A program made the position numbers and the translations under genes. Below are positions 26,917 to 36,240 of a DNA stretch of 59,066 nucleotides, piece by piece; positions within the stretch are counted from its first letter, which is position 1, and every line of letters begins with the position of its first letter. Below the pieces are notes generated by a model, which worked only from the letters and a program-made list of their open reading frames with translations, searched no databases and was not told the DNA's origin. Source of the stretch: Rubrivivax sp. (GTDB lineage Bacteria > Pseudomonadota > Gammaproteobacteria > Burkholderiales > Burkholderiaceae); contig JAEUOZ010000026.1 in assembly GCA_016790225.1 (NCBI GenBank), forward strand, positions 1 to 59,066, given 5' to 3'.

Positions 26917-29055
26917 TCAGCCTCCGATCACGCCGCCGTCGGTGCGGCGCACCATCACCGTGGCCGAACGCGGGCGCGCGCCGGCCGTCGGCCATTGCGA
27001 GAACGCCGTCGAGTTGCGGGCCAGCTCGTTGTCGGTCAGCGTGGCACCGGCCGCATTCTTCGGCGCACGCGGATGGTTGCCGACCTCGCCGGGGTGCTGC
27101 ACGTTGATGAACATGGTCTTGCGATCGGGTGTCCAGGTGACGCCGGTGATCTCGCAGCCCGAAGGGCCTACCAGGAAGCGGCGGATTTCCTTGCTCACCG
27201 GGTCGGCCGCCAGCATCTGGTTGTTGCCCATGTTGGCGAAGTCGCCCGTGTTGGAAAAACTCCCGTCGCTCTGAATCCACAGGCGACCGAAGCTGTCGAA
27301 GGCCAGACCGTCCGGGCTGTTGAACAGGTTGTCCGCCGTGATGTTGGCCGAAGGCTTGCGCGCATCGGTGATCGAGGGCTGACCTGCCATCACGAAGATG
27401 TCCCAGGTGAAGCTCAGCGCCGTGACATCGCCGCCCGTCTCGTTCCAGCGCAGGATGTGGCCCCACACGTTGTTGGCGCGCGGGTTGGCCTCGTCCACGG
27501 CGGGTCGTGCCGATCCGGCGCCCGTCGTGCCGGCGGGGTTGTTGCTGGTCGCCGGCGTGCCGCCACGGCGGCTGTTGTTGGTCAGCGTGATGTAGACCTC
27601 GCCCGCCTTCTTGGGGTTGGCGGCGATCCACTCCGGCCGGTCCATCATCGTGGCGCCCACACGGTCAGCTGCCTGGCGCGTCTTGATCAGCACTTCGGCC
27701 TGACTGGCGAAGCCATTGGCAGCGGTCAGCCCGTTCTGGCCGAACACCAGCGGCACCCAGGTGCCGGTTCCCATGTTGTCGCCCGCAGTCGGGCCGGCCT
27801 CGAACTTGGCCACATACAGCGTGCCGTCTTCCAGCAGGCGCCGGTTGGCGGCGCTGGTGGGGTTCGTGCGGTCGAAGTTGCCGGTCGAGACAAACTTGTA
27901 GATGTACTCGTTGCGCTCGTCGTCGCCCATGTAGACCACCACCTTGCCATTGGCGGCGACGACCAGCTCGGCGTTCTCGTGCTTGATGCGGCCCAGCGCC
28001 GTGCGCTTGACCGGCTTGGAGGCGGGCGCGAAGGGATCGATCTCCACCACCCAGCCGAAGCGGTTGGGCTCGAACGGGTTGACATCGGCGTCGAAGCGCG
28101 GATCCACGGTGTGCCAGCGGTAGCCGAAGCCGGCCGTGCTGATGCCGTAGCGGTTCTGGTTGGCCAGGATCTCGGGTTTCTGGTCCTGCAGTCCTGGTGC
28201 GATGGTGGCACCGCTGGTCGGCGCGCCGAAGTAGCCGTTCCAGTTCTCCTCGCAGGTCAGGTAGGTGCCCCAGGGCGTATAGCCGTTGGCGCAGTTGTTC
28301 AGCGTGCCCAGCACCTCGGTGCCGGTGGGATCCGCTGCGGTGCGCATCCAGGCATGGCCGGCCGCGGGCCCCTGCAGCGTCATCGGCGTATTGCCGTGGA
28401 TGCGGCGGTTGTAGGGCGAGGACCGCACGTGGGACCAGGTTCCGTCGGCCGCGCGGCGCACATGCACCACGCTCACGCCATGGGCCGCCTGGGCCTTGCG
28501 GGCCTTCTCCAGCGTGAACGGCGCCATCCAGTCCGTCGGGCTGGTGTCTGCCGCGATCGCGTAGAAATACTCCGGGTTGATGTACTCGTGGTTCATGACC
28601 AGCAGGCCTTCATCGCTGCGGTCGCCCAGGGCATTGCCAGCCGCATTGAAGCCGAAGAACCACATGCCGTCGTGGTTGTCGCCGACCTGCTGTTCCTGCT
28701 CGGCCGCGGTGTTGCTGGCATCGGGCTTCCAGGCCGGCGCCAGATCGTTGATCGGGTCACCCCAGGGCAGCATGGCCGTGGCCACGTAGCCGGCGGGCAC
28801 GACCACGGTGTCGGCCGTGGACGTGCGCACCGCGTCGAAGCCGAGCATCTTCTCGGCCGGCGGTGCGGCTACCGCATCGTCGCCGCCGCCGCAGGCGGCC
28901 AGGCCGGTGAGGAAGGGCAGTGTCGCCACGCCCAGGCCGCCGCGCAGGATCATGCGGCGGCTGGGTTGCCGCTGGGCGCGCTCGATCAGCTGATCGAGCG
29001 TGGGGTTCTGCGAAGGATTGCTGCTGCCGTCGTCGTCAAGAAGCATGTTGGCCAT
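26917..29055 (-). CDS. phoX: PhoX-family alkaline phosphatase, Tat-exported
   Basis: A 712-residue member of the PhoX (DUF839) family, monomeric Ca2+/Fe3+ phosphatases that release phosphate from organic esters outside the cytoplasm. The N-terminus has a polar leader, then a Tat motif PSRRMILRGG (Arg33-Arg34) and a hydrophobic stretch ending LAACGGGDD, so the protein may be Tat-exported and also lipid-anchored at Cys55. Family motifs include NHEYINPEYFY, LTCEENWNGYFG, RYGISTAGFGYRWH, VVEIDPFAP and GDDERNEYIYKF. The start at 29055 is preceded 65 bp upstream by a three-part Pho box. It forms an operon with the choice-of-anchor I gene (3-nt gap). Confidence 0.92.
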   Translation of the reverse strand: MANMLLDDDGSSNPSQNPTLDQLIERAQRQPSRRMILRGGLGVATLPFLTGLAACGGGDDAVAAPPAEKMLGFDAVRTSTADTVVVPAGYVATAMLPWGDPINDLAPAWKPDASNTAAEQEQQVGDNHDGMWFFGFNAAGNALGDRSDEGLLVMNHEYINPEYFYAIAADTSPTDWMAPFTLEKARKAQAAHGVSVVHVRRAADGTWSHVRSSPYNRRIHGNTPMTLQGPAAGHAWMRTAADPTGTEVLGTLNNCANGYTPWGTYLTCEENWNGYFGAPTSGATIAPGLQDQKPEILANQNRYGISTAGFGYRWHTVDPRFDADVNPFEPNRFGWVVEIDPFAPASKPVKRTALGRIKHENAELVVAANGKVVVYMGDDERNEYIYKFVSTGNFDRTNPTSAANRRLLEDGTLYVAKFEAGPTAGDNMGTGTWVPLVFGQNGLTAANGFASQAEVLIKTRQAADRVGATMMDRPEWIAANPKKAGEVYITLTNNSRRGGTPATSNNPAGTTGAGSARPAVDEANPRANNVWGHILRWNETGGDVTALSFTWDIFVMAGQPSITDARKPSANITADNLFNSPDGLAFDSFGRLWIQSDGSFSNTGDFANMGNNQMLAADPVSKEIRRFLVGPSGCEITGVTWTPDRKTMFINVQHPGEVGNHPRAPKNAAGATLTDNELARNSTAFSQWPTAGARPRSATVMVRRTDGGVIGG

Positions 29056-29119
29056 GGCGTATCACTCCTGGGTGTTGTCGGGAATGGACGCGACTGTCTG
29101 TGGCGCTCATGAAGGCGGC

Positions 29120-29148
29120 GTGTCAAGTCGATGACAACAGGGTGACAG
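29120..29148 (-). promoter_or_regulatory. Pho box upstream of phoX
   Basis: Read on the minus strand, CTGTCAC (29148-29142), 4 nt, TTGTCAT (29137-29131), 4 nt and TTGACAC (29126-29120) are three 7-bp direct repeats with exact 11-bp spacing. The PhoB consensus is repeated CTGTCAY with 4-bp spacers; these match at 7, 6 and 5 of 7 positions. The box ends 65 bp before the phoX start codon, a normal place for PhoB activation under phosphate starvation. Confidence 0.75.
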
Positions 29149-29197
29149 CTCGGGGTCATGGGCCTGTCACACTTTGCGGCTCTCAATTCCTCAACCG

Positions 29198-29989
29198 ATG
29201 ACCATGACCTCCCACCCTGCCGTGATGCTGGAGCGCGATGGCCCGGTGGCCACCATCACGCTGTTCCGCCCCGAGTGCCGCAATGCGGTGGACGGCCCTG
29301 CGGCGCAGGCGCTGCGCAAAGCGTTCGAGGCCTTCGAAGCCGATGAGACGCTGCTGGTGGCCGTACTCACCGGCGGTGGCGGCCAGTTCTACGCTGGCGC
29401 TGACCTGAAGGCTCTGGGTGACCCTTCGCGCAGCCTGGCTGTGTCAGCCGATGGCCGCGGGCCCGGGCCGATGGGGCCCACGCGCATGGCCTTCAGCAAG
29501 CCGGTGATCGCGGCCGTGGAAGGCCACGCGGTCGCTGGCGGCCTGGAGCTGGCGCTGATGTGCGATCTGCGCGTGGCCGCCCGGAATGCCACCTTCGGCG
29601 TCTTCTGCCGCCGCTTCGGCGTGCCGCTGATCGATGGCGGCACGGTGCGGCTGCCGCGCCTCATCGGCATGGGACGGGCCCTGGATCTCATCCTCACCGG
29701 CCGTGCGGTGGGCGCTGAGGAAGCGCTGTCCCTGGGTCTGGCCAACCGGGTGGTCGATGACGGCCAGGCCTTGCCGGCAGCCCAGGCGCTGGCGCGCGAT
29801 CTGGCGGCCTTCCCTCAGCGCTGCCTGCTGGCCGACCGCGCCTCGGCCCATGCGCAGTGGGATCTGCCGCTGGCGCAGGCACTGCAGCAGGAAGGCGCCG
29901 GCGCTTGGCCGGTAATCGAGACCGAAGCCCTGCCCGGCGCGGCGCGCTTCAGCGGCGGCGCGGGCCGCCACGGCAGCTTCAAGGCTTGA
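29198..29989 (+). CDS. Enoyl-CoA hydratase/isomerase family protein
   Basis: A 263-residue crotonase-fold protein. The oxyanion-hole segments are visible as GGGGQFYAGADLKAL and KPVIAAVEGHAVAGGLELAL, and the CoA-binding N-terminus begins AVMLERDGPVATITLFRPE. The usual catalytic glutamate region reads RRFGVPLIDGGTVRLPRLIG; the hydratase Glu pair is not obvious, so the enzyme may be an isomerase or hydrolase relative. The ATG at 29198 is used; a TTG at 29174 is also open. The 3' end overlaps the convergent acyltransferase gene by 11 nt. No pathway partner is adjacent. Confidence 0.87.
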   Translation: MTMTSHPAVMLERDGPVATITLFRPECRNAVDGPAAQALRKAFEAFEADETLLVAVLTGGGGQFYAGADLKALGDPSRSLAVSADGRGPGPMGPTRMAFSKPVIAAVEGHAVAGGLELALMCDLRVAARNATFGVFCRRFGVPLIDGGTVRLPRLIGMGRALDLILTGRAVGAEEALSLGLANRVVDDGQALPAAQALARDLAAFPQRCLLADRASAHAQWDLPLAQALQQEGAGAWPVIETEALPGAARFSGGAGRHGSFKA

Positions 29990-31010
29990 CCTGAGGCGCC
30001 GCGGCCAAGGCCGGGCCGGAGCGCCAGCGCTTTTCGATCCACTCGTAGCTGGCGACGGCCGCCAACAAGGAAACGGCGATCTGGGCCGTCAGCATCGGCA
30101 GCCCCTGGAAGCTCTCGCTGCCCCCGGCCATCACCGTGACGCCCAGAAAGAAGTGCCAGAGGTAGATGGAGTAGCTGCGCTCGCCCAGCCAGCGCAGCAC
30201 GCGCGTATCCAGCCAGCGCAGGACTCGGGGCACTTCGGGCGACGCGGCCGCGCAGACGATCACCGCGCCGCCGGCCAGGGTGGCCAGCAGCGGCCCCAGC
30301 ACCAGCCAGGTGTTGGGATCGGTATACCAGCGTGGCACCGAAACCATCAGCAGCAGCACCGCGGCACCGCCCAGGCCGCCGGCCCAGGGTGGCAGCCGCG
30401 CGAGCCGGGCCACGCTGAGCATGCCGATGAACATGCCCAGCAGCAGACCTTCCAGCCGCGTGACGGTGAGCATGTAGACCGTCATCGCCTGCACATCACT
30501 GGCCAGCAGCGTGGCCCGCAAGACCACCGAGCCTGCGGCCAGAAGCGCGATCAGCCACAGCAGGCTGCGCGGCGCCAGTCCCATCAGCAGCGGGGCCAGC
30601 AGGTAGAACTGCCACTCGATGGCCAGCGACCACAGGTGGATCACGTCGCGGTCGGCGCTGGCGAACAGGTGCGCCCAGTTGTAGGTCATCGCCAGACCGC
30701 CAGCCAGAGCGGACCACTCGGCCGCATCGATGCCGCGCCCCTGGATCCAGAACCAGACCGCAGCCGCCAGCAGCAGCGCGCCCATGGCGGGCATCAGGCG
30801 CCAGAACCGGCGCACGAGGAACCGCCAGCGCCAGCCGGGCTCGCCCAGACCCCGCAGCAGCGCCCGGGTGACAACAAAGCCGCTGAGCACAAAGAAGACA
30901 TCCACGCCCAGCGACCCGCCCGGCGCGAACGGCACCCCGAAGTGATACAGCACCACCGCCAGCACGGCCAGGCCGCGCAGGCCGTCCAGTTCAGGAAAAT
31001 GTTGTCGCAA
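29979..31010 (-). CDS. Acyltransferase 3 family membrane protein (OafA/YrhL type)
   Basis: A 343-residue integral membrane acyltransferase with about ten hydrophobic helices. It begins with the family signature FPELDGLRGLAVLAVVLYHFG, including the catalytic-region Arg and His, followed by GGSLGVDVFFVLSGFVVTR. Such proteins O-acetylate LPS, peptidoglycan or exopolysaccharide sugars from the periplasmic side. The periplasmic SGNH domain found in some relatives is absent. No polysaccharide gene cluster is beside it, so the acceptor is unknown. The gene converges on the enoyl-CoA hydratase gene with an 11-nt overlap. Confidence 0.88.
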   Translation of the reverse strand: MRQHFPELDGLRGLAVLAVVLYHFGVPFAPGGSLGVDVFFVLSGFVVTRALLRGLGEPGWRWRFLVRRFWRLMPAMGALLLAAAVWFWIQGRGIDAAEWSALAGGLAMTYNWAHLFASADRDVIHLWSLAIEWQFYLLAPLLMGLAPRSLLWLIALLAAGSVVLRATLLASDVQAMTVYMLTVTRLEGLLLGMFIGMLSVARLARLPPWAGGLGGAAVLLLMVSVPRWYTDPNTWLVLGPLLATLAGGAVIVCAAASPEVPRVLRWLDTRVLRWLGERSYSIYLWHFFLGVTVMAGGSESFQGLPMLTAQIAVSLLAAVASYEWIEKRWRSGPALAAAPQVKP

Positions 31011-31097
31011 GGCGGCTGAGTTCAGAGCTTGGAGAGACGGCCAGATGCACCTCGGCCCGCCAGGGCAGGCCGCCAGGCGAACGATGGCCGTTCTATT

Positions 31098-33821
31098 TCA
31101 GGGCTTGAAGTCCCCCGCCACGCCCCAGACGAACCTGGAAGGGTCCACGTGGCGCCGCAGCGCGGCATTGACCTGCTCCAGCGTCAGCGCACGAAGCTGC
31201 GCATCCACCTGCGCGCTGCGATCGAAGCTGCGGTTGAGATCGAGGTTGCGCGCCAGCTGTCCCGCCAGCCCGGCATCCTGCGCCCGGGACAGCGCCCGGA
31301 AGTTCAGCAGGCCCTGCTTGCCTTCGGACAGCTCCTGCGCCGTGAAGCCTTCGGCGCGGGCGCGATCGACCTCCTGCCGGAAGGCCTCCTCGACCTTCTG
31401 CCGGTTCTGCGGCGCAAAGATCGCGCCGCCATTCCAGCTGCTGTTCTGATCCTGCAGGTCCCATTCGATGTAGCTGTAGACGTCGTAGGACAGGCCCTCT
31501 TTCTCCCGGATGCGCTTCCACAGGCGGGAATTGCCGCCGCTGCCAAGCAGGTAGTTGGCCAGCATCAGGGGCGCGTAGTCCGCCGAAGATTCGTTGATGG
31601 CCAGCGGCAGCGTGACCATCAGCGCCGCGTTCTGCTTGTCGGGCGTGCTGAAGCTGAAGCGCCGAGGCTCGGGCTGTGGGGTGCTCCAGCTCACGCGCTG
31701 GTAGGGCACGGCGGTCGCCCAGCCGCCAAAAGCCTTCTGGGCAGCGGCCTTCACGGCCTCGACATCCAGATCACCGACCGCGGCCAGTTCCACCCGGCTG
31801 CCGCCGACCACACGTTGATGCAGTTCGCGCACCGCCTGCACAGTGACGGCATTGATGTCCGCCACGGTTTCATCGAAGCTGCGCGGATGGCGGATGTCGC
31901 CCCGGGCGTAGGGCGTGCCATGGCGGCTGAGCGCCTCGTTCAGCAGCGCCTCGGGCTCCTTGCGGTTGGCCTCGATCGCGGCCAGGTTCTGGCGCTTCAT
32001 CTCATCCAGCACCGCGGCATCGAAGGCGGGCTCGCGCAGCATCGTGCCCAGCAGTTCGATCACGGCGGGCAGGTGCTCGCGGCGTGTCTCCACGCGCAGC
32101 TGCAAGGCGCCGGGCTCCGACGTGGAGTAGCCGATGCCCACCTGGGCCTTCAAGGCATCCAGCCGATCGCTGAGCTGCTGGCGGTTCAGCGTGCGCGTGC
32201 CCTTGTCCAGCAGCGCCGTCATCAGACCCGCCACCTCGGCCTGGCCCTGGAAGCTGGCCAGGCTGCCGCCGCGCACCACCAGGCGCAGCTGCACGGCCTG
32301 GCCGCGTGTGGGCTTGGGCAGCAGCGCAAACTGCACGCCGGCCGCGTTGCCCCCCAGGCGGCCGCGCTGGGTGCGCGCGTCCAGGTTGGCCGGCGAGGTG
32401 TCGAAGACCGGCACCGGCGGCTCGGCCGCGCGCGCCACGAAGCCCTTCATCTGCTGCGCCACGTCCACCGCCGCCGGTGCCGGCGCCCGCTGCGGCGCCT
32501 CGGTCGGCAGGTAGGTTCCCAGGGTGCGGTTGCTCTTCAGGAGCCGCTGCGCCGCCACCTGCTGCACCTGGGCCAGCGTGATGGCCCTGACACGGTCACG
32601 CTGCAGGAAGAACAGCCGCCAGTCACCCAGCGCCACGTACTCGGACAGGGCCACGCCCACCTGCTCGGCACTGGCAAACTGCATGTCCCAGCCCTTGAGC
32701 CACTTCAGGCGCGCGCGCTCCAGTTCTTCGGCCGTGAAGGGCTCCTGGGTGACCGATTCCAGCGTCGCCAGCAAGACCTCGGTGGCCCGCGCAGGATCAT
32801 GGCCGGGGGCCAGCGCGGCGCCGAAGACCGCAAAGCCCGGATCGTGCAGGGCCGGGCTCCAGGCCCAGACCGAGGCCGCGAGGTTGGCTTCGGTCAGGCG
32901 TTTGTGCAGTCGCCCGGCGGGCGTGTCGGCCATCATGGTGGTGATGAGATCCATCGCCGCCTGATCAGGGTGCGCACCTGGCACCCCGTGGTACAGCGCC
33001 ATCAGCTGCGGCGTACCCCCGGTGCGACGCAGCGTGACCTGGCGCTCGCCATCCTGTGCAGGCTCCAGTGTGTAGAGGCGCGGCAGCGCGCGCCGGGGCT
33101 TGGGAATCGCGCCGAAGGTCTTCTGGATCAGCGCGAGCGTCTTGGCCGGATCGAACTTGCCGGTCACCATCAGCGTGGCGTTGTCTGGCTGGTAGTAGAG
33201 GCGATAGAAGGCCTGCAGGCGCGTGATGTCGACGTTCTCCACATCGCTGCGCGCACCGATGGTGGTCTTGCCGTAGTTGTGCCACTGGTAGTGCGCGGCC
33301 ATGGACTTTTCCCACAGCACGCGGTCGGGGCTGTTCTCACCCATCTCCCACTCGTTGCGCACCACGGTCATCTCCGTGTCCAGATCCTTCTTCGCGATGA
33401 AGCTGTTGACCATGGAATCGGCCAGCCAGTCGAGATACCAGTTCAGGTTGGCCTCATTGGCGGAGAAGCTGGCAAAGTAGTTGGTGCGGTCGAAGGATGT
33501 GGTGCCGTTGGCACGAAGGCCGCGCTTGTTGAACTCCGCCCAGACCAGCGGGTGCCGCTTGCTGCCCTTGAACAGCAGGTGCTCCAGCAGGTGCGCCATG
33601 CCGGTTTCGCCGTAGCTTTCGTGCCGGCTGCCCACGCGGTAGGTGAGGTTCACCGTGGTGGTGGGCTTGGAGTCGTCCGCGGCCACCAGCACCTGCAGGC
33701 CGTTGGGCAGGCGGTACTCGGTGATGCCCTCCACCTGGGCCACGGGTTGAAGGGCCGCCAGCGCCCAGACGGGCCAGGCCAGCATCATGAGCGCCCAGCG
33801 GCGCAGCCACGGTTGGATCAT
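31098..33821 (-). CDS. M16 family zinc metallopeptidase, two-domain, exported
   Basis: A 907-residue exported protein made of two M16 halves. The N-terminal half carries the inverted zinc motif His77-Leu-Leu-Glu80-His81 (AHLLEHLLFKGS) and the distant ligand Glu157 (RNEWEMGE), 76 residues later, so it should be active. The C-terminal half (about 480-907) is an M16 fold without HxxEH, as usual for the inactive partner domain. A signal peptide precedes ALQPVAQVEG. M16 enzymes degrade peptides inside a clamshell; bacterial pitrilysin-type members clear small proteins in the periplasm. It lies 141 nt downstream of the M20 gene on the same strand, so peptide or amide scavenging may be the shared job. 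Confidence 0.92.
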   Translation of the reverse strand: MIQPWLRRWALMMLAWPVWALAALQPVAQVEGITEYRLPNGLQVLVAADDSKPTTTVNLTYRVGSRHESYGETGMAHLLEHLLFKGSKRHPLVWAEFNKRGLRANGTTSFDRTNYFASFSANEANLNWYLDWLADSMVNSFIAKKDLDTEMTVVRNEWEMGENSPDRVLWEKSMAAHYQWHNYGKTTIGARSDVENVDITRLQAFYRLYYQPDNATLMVTGKFDPAKTLALIQKTFGAIPKPRRALPRLYTLEPAQDGERQVTLRRTGGTPQLMALYHGVPGAHPDQAAMDLITTMMADTPAGRLHKRLTEANLAASVWAWSPALHDPGFAVFGAALAPGHDPARATEVLLATLESVTQEPFTAEELERARLKWLKGWDMQFASAEQVGVALSEYVALGDWRLFFLQRDRVRAITLAQVQQVAAQRLLKSNRTLGTYLPTEAPQRAPAPAAVDVAQQMKGFVARAAEPPVPVFDTSPANLDARTQRGRLGGNAAGVQFALLPKPTRGQAVQLRLVVRGGSLASFQGQAEVAGLMTALLDKGTRTLNRQQLSDRLDALKAQVGIGYSTSEPGALQLRVETRREHLPAVIELLGTMLREPAFDAAVLDEMKRQNLAAIEANRKEPEALLNEALSRHGTPYARGDIRHPRSFDETVADINAVTVQAVRELHQRVVGGSRVELAAVGDLDVEAVKAAAQKAFGGWATAVPYQRVSWSTPQPEPRRFSFSTPDKQNAALMVTLPLAINESSADYAPLMLANYLLGSGGNSRLWKRIREKEGLSYDVYSYIEWDLQDQNSSWNGGAIFAPQNRQKVEEAFRQEVDRARAEGFTAQELSEGKQGLLNFRALSRAQDAGLAGQLARNLDLNRSFDRSAQVDAQLRALTLEQVNAALRRHVDPSRFVWGVAGDFKP

Positions 33822-33853
33822 GGTTTCAAAGGTTTGATTGAGTCAACGATGAC

Positions 33854-33873
33854 AGGCCGGCAGCGGCCGGCCT
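33854..33873 (-). terminator. Hairpin between the M20 and M16 genes
   Basis: A perfect inverted repeat, AGGCCGG (33854-33860) with CCGGCCT (33867-33873) and a 6-nt loop, lies in the 141-bp gap between the two minus-strand peptidase genes. No T-run follows on the minus strand. It may attenuate read-through from the M20 gene, which would make the two genes only loosely co-expressed. Confidence 0.35.
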
Positions 33874-33962
33874 TCACCCCGCAGAGGCCCCGGCATCGCC
33901 ATCAGAGGCGCGGCCGAATGGGCTTCCGGCCAGAAGCTGCACCGCAGAAGCCGTGCCGGTCC

Positions 33963-35171
33963 TCACGCGCGGCCCGGCGCCAGCCAGGCCTCGGCCAGAC
34001 GCACCCAGTAGCTCGCGCCCGTGGACAGCACCCGGTCGTTGAAGTCGTAGCCGGGGTTGTGCACCATGCAACCGCCCTCTTCGCCCTCGCCGTTGCCGAT
34101 GAAGATGTAGCAGCCCGGCACCTTCTCCAGGAAGAAGGCGAAGTCCTCGCTGCCGGTAATGGGCTCGTCAGGCGGCAGCACGCCGTCATCGCCCAGCCAA
34201 TCCCGCACCACCTGCTCGCAGAAGGCGGTCTCGGCCCGGTGGTTGTGCAGCACCGGGTAGCGGCGCTGGTAGTCCACGTCCGCTGTGGCGCCGTAGACGG
34301 CGGCCTGCGTCTGCGCGATCTCGGTGATGCGGCGCTCCAGCAGATCCTGCACATCCGGGCGGAAGGCACGCACGGTCAGGCGCAGCTCGGCCGAACCCGG
34401 GATGACGTTGGGCGCATCGCCCGCCAGGAAGGCGCCCACGGTGACGATGCCCATCTGCAGCGGCGGGACGTTGCGCGAGACGATGGTCTGCAGCGCCATC
34501 ACGATGCTGCTGGCAGCCACCACCGGATCCACCGCGGCATGTGGCATGGCCCCATGGCCGCCCTTGCCATTGACGCGGATGATGCAGGTGTCCGAGCTGG
34601 CCATCGCGAAGCCCGGGATGGCCAGAAACTTGCCCGCCGGCTTGCCTGGGCCGTTGTGCATGCCAAACATCGCATCGCAGGGGAAGAGCTGCAGAAAGCC
34701 GTCCTCCAGCATCTTGCGGGCGCCCGCCAGGCCTTCTTCGGCCGGCTGGAAGACCACATGCAGGATGCCATCAAAGTTGCGCGTCGCGGCCAGGTGGCGC
34801 GCGGCCGACAGCAGCATGGCCGTGTGGCCATCGTGCCCGCAGGCGTGCATCTTGCCCAAGACCTGGCTGGCCCAGGGCTTGCCGCTGGCCTCCGGGATCG
34901 GCAGTGCGTCCATGTCGGCGCGCAGCCCGATGCGCCGGGTGCTGCTGCCGGCGCGCAAGGTGCCCACCACACCCGTGCCTCCCAGCCCGCGGTGCACCTC
35001 CCAGCCCCAGCGCTGCAGTCGCTCTGCCACCAGATCGGACGTGGCATGCTCCTCGTAGGCCAGCTCGGGGTTCTGGTGGATCGCGTGACGGATCGCGATC
35101 ATCTCGGCTTCATTCGCCCGCACGGGCTCCAGGGCGGGCAGCAGGGCATCGGCGGGCAAGGGCGCATTCAT
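33963..35171 (-). CDS. M20D family amidohydrolase (hippurate hydrolase-like)
   Basis: A 402-residue cytoplasmic metallohydrolase of the M20D branch (hippuricase, IAA-amino acid hydrolase, N-acyl amino acid amidohydrolase). Metal-site motifs are GLRADMDALPI, the Cys-Gly-His-Asp at 111-114 (MHACGHDGHTAML), FQPAEEGLAGARKML with the catalytic Glu pair at 145-146, and the late histidine in GSEDFAFFLEKVPG. The start at 35171 (MNAPLPADAL) was preferred to 35195, which adds MLRPGDCP without a better ribosome site. It would release an amino acid from an N-acyl or aryl conjugate. The acyl group is not predictable. Confidence 0.92.
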   Translation of the reverse strand: MNAPLPADALLPALEPVRANEAEMIAIRHAIHQNPELAYEEHATSDLVAERLQRWGWEVHRGLGGTGVVGTLRAGSSTRRIGLRADMDALPIPEASGKPWASQVLGKMHACGHDGHTAMLLSAARHLAATRNFDGILHVVFQPAEEGLAGARKMLEDGFLQLFPCDAMFGMHNGPGKPAGKFLAIPGFAMASSDTCIIRVNGKGGHGAMPHAAVDPVVAASSIVMALQTIVSRNVPPLQMGIVTVGAFLAGDAPNVIPGSAELRLTVRAFRPDVQDLLERRITEIAQTQAAVYGATADVDYQRRYPVLHNHRAETAFCEQVVRDWLGDDGVLPPDEPITGSEDFAFFLEKVPGCYIFIGNGEGEEGGCMVHNPGYDFNDRVLSTGASYWVRLAEAWLAPGRA

Positions 35172-35418
35172 GGGGCAGTCTCCGGGCCGCAGCATGCGGC
35201 GGGTGGTGATGAGGAGTGTGTCGGAAGGGGCGGGATGGGGCGGGCGGGTCGGTGCGGAAAGTCTGGGATTGCGGGTGGGGCGCGGGCCTTCCGAGACCGG
35301 CCAAGGCGCAATCTAGCAGCACCGCCACGCCCTGGCGGGACGGTGCATTCCCCAGGGTACGGGCAGCCGTGCGGCTACCATCTGCTGCACCCCTTGATGC
35401 TGCCTCTAGGCACGGCCG

Positions 35419-36240
35419 TTGCCGTGCTGCTGCGACGCCTTGTCTCGATCACCCCCTTCCGCCGCGTTCGCCCCTTGCCGCTGCGCCGGCCTGCCGCGCC
35501 GGGCGCTGCTGCTCGGGCCGGCGGCCTGGCTGTCGCCCTGGGCAGCGCAGGCCGTCGCGCTGCCAGGCGTGGAGCCCCGGATGCGGCTCGCCGACGACGA
35601 CGCGCCCGGTGCCGCGCCCGCGCTGGCCCTGACGCTGGACGCCTGCGGCGGCGACACCGATCACGCCCTGCTGGCGGCCCTGGTCCGCCTGCAGATGCCG
35701 GCCACGGTCTTCGTCACGCGGCGCTGGATCGATCGCAACCCGGCGGCCCTGGCCACCCTGCTCGCGCGGCCGGATCTCTTTGAGCTGCAGAACCACGGCG
35801 CGGCGCATGTGCCCGCGCTGATCGGCCAGCGGCTCTATGGCATGCAGGGCCCGGCCGATCTGGCCGGCGTGGAGCGCGAGATCCTGGGCGGCGCGCAGGC
35901 CATCACGCGCGTCAGCGGCCAGCAGCCCCGCTGGTACCGCGGCGCAGGGGCGCGCTACGACGCGCAGAGCCTGCAGCTGATCGAGCGTCTGCAGCTGCGC
36001 CTGGCCGGCTACAGCCTCAATGCCGACGACGGCGCAACAGCTTCAGCCGAAGCCGTCAGCCAACGGCTGCGCCGCGCGGTGGCCGGCGACATCGTGCTGG
36101 CGCATCTCAACCACCCCGGCGCCGGCACAGGCCCGGGTCTGGCGCGTGCGCTGCCCGATCTGCAGCAACGCGGATTCCGCTTCGTGCGTCTGTCGCAGGT
36201 GGCGGGCACGCGGCCGTTGACGCAAGCGCCAGCGCGATGA
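35419..36240 (+). CDS. Polysaccharide deacetylase-like (NodB fold) exported protein
   Basis: A 273-residue protein with a NodB-type fold. In place of the classical TFDDG it has LTLDACGGDTDH, so the first Asp is kept and the second position is changed, a variant known in one branch of the family. The histidine pair appears in QNHGAAHVPAL and the third motif as WYRGAGARYD. An N-terminal basic segment followed by ALLLGPAAWLSPWAAQA looks like a signal peptide. The start is a TTG at 35419; no ATG exists before the mature domain, so the exact start is uncertain. The stop overlaps the GNAT gene by 4 nt (ATGA). It may deacetylate a cell-wall or capsular sugar, which fits the AmpG-type gene downstream. 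Confidence 0.75.
   Translation: MPCCCDALSRSPPSAAFAPCRCAGLPRRALLLGPAAWLSPWAAQAVALPGVEPRMRLADDDAPGAAPALALTLDACGGDTDHALLAALVRLQMPATVFVTRRWIDRNPAALATLLARPDLFELQNHGAAHVPALIGQRLYGMQGPADLAGVEREILGGAQAITRVSGQQPRWYRGAGARYDAQSLQLIERLQLRLAGYSLNADDGATASAEAVSQRLRRAVAGDIVLAHLNHPGAGTGPGLARALPDLQQRGFRFVRLSQVAGTRPLTQAPAR

Noticed and set aside
25813..29112. 1099-residue plus-strand ORF
   Set aside because: Antisense to phoX and the choice-of-anchor I gene; no recognisable motif.
31029..35783. 1584-residue plus-strand ORF
   Set aside because: It is antisense to the M16 and M20 peptidase genes, which have intact active-site motifs. Composition is typical of a shadow frame.
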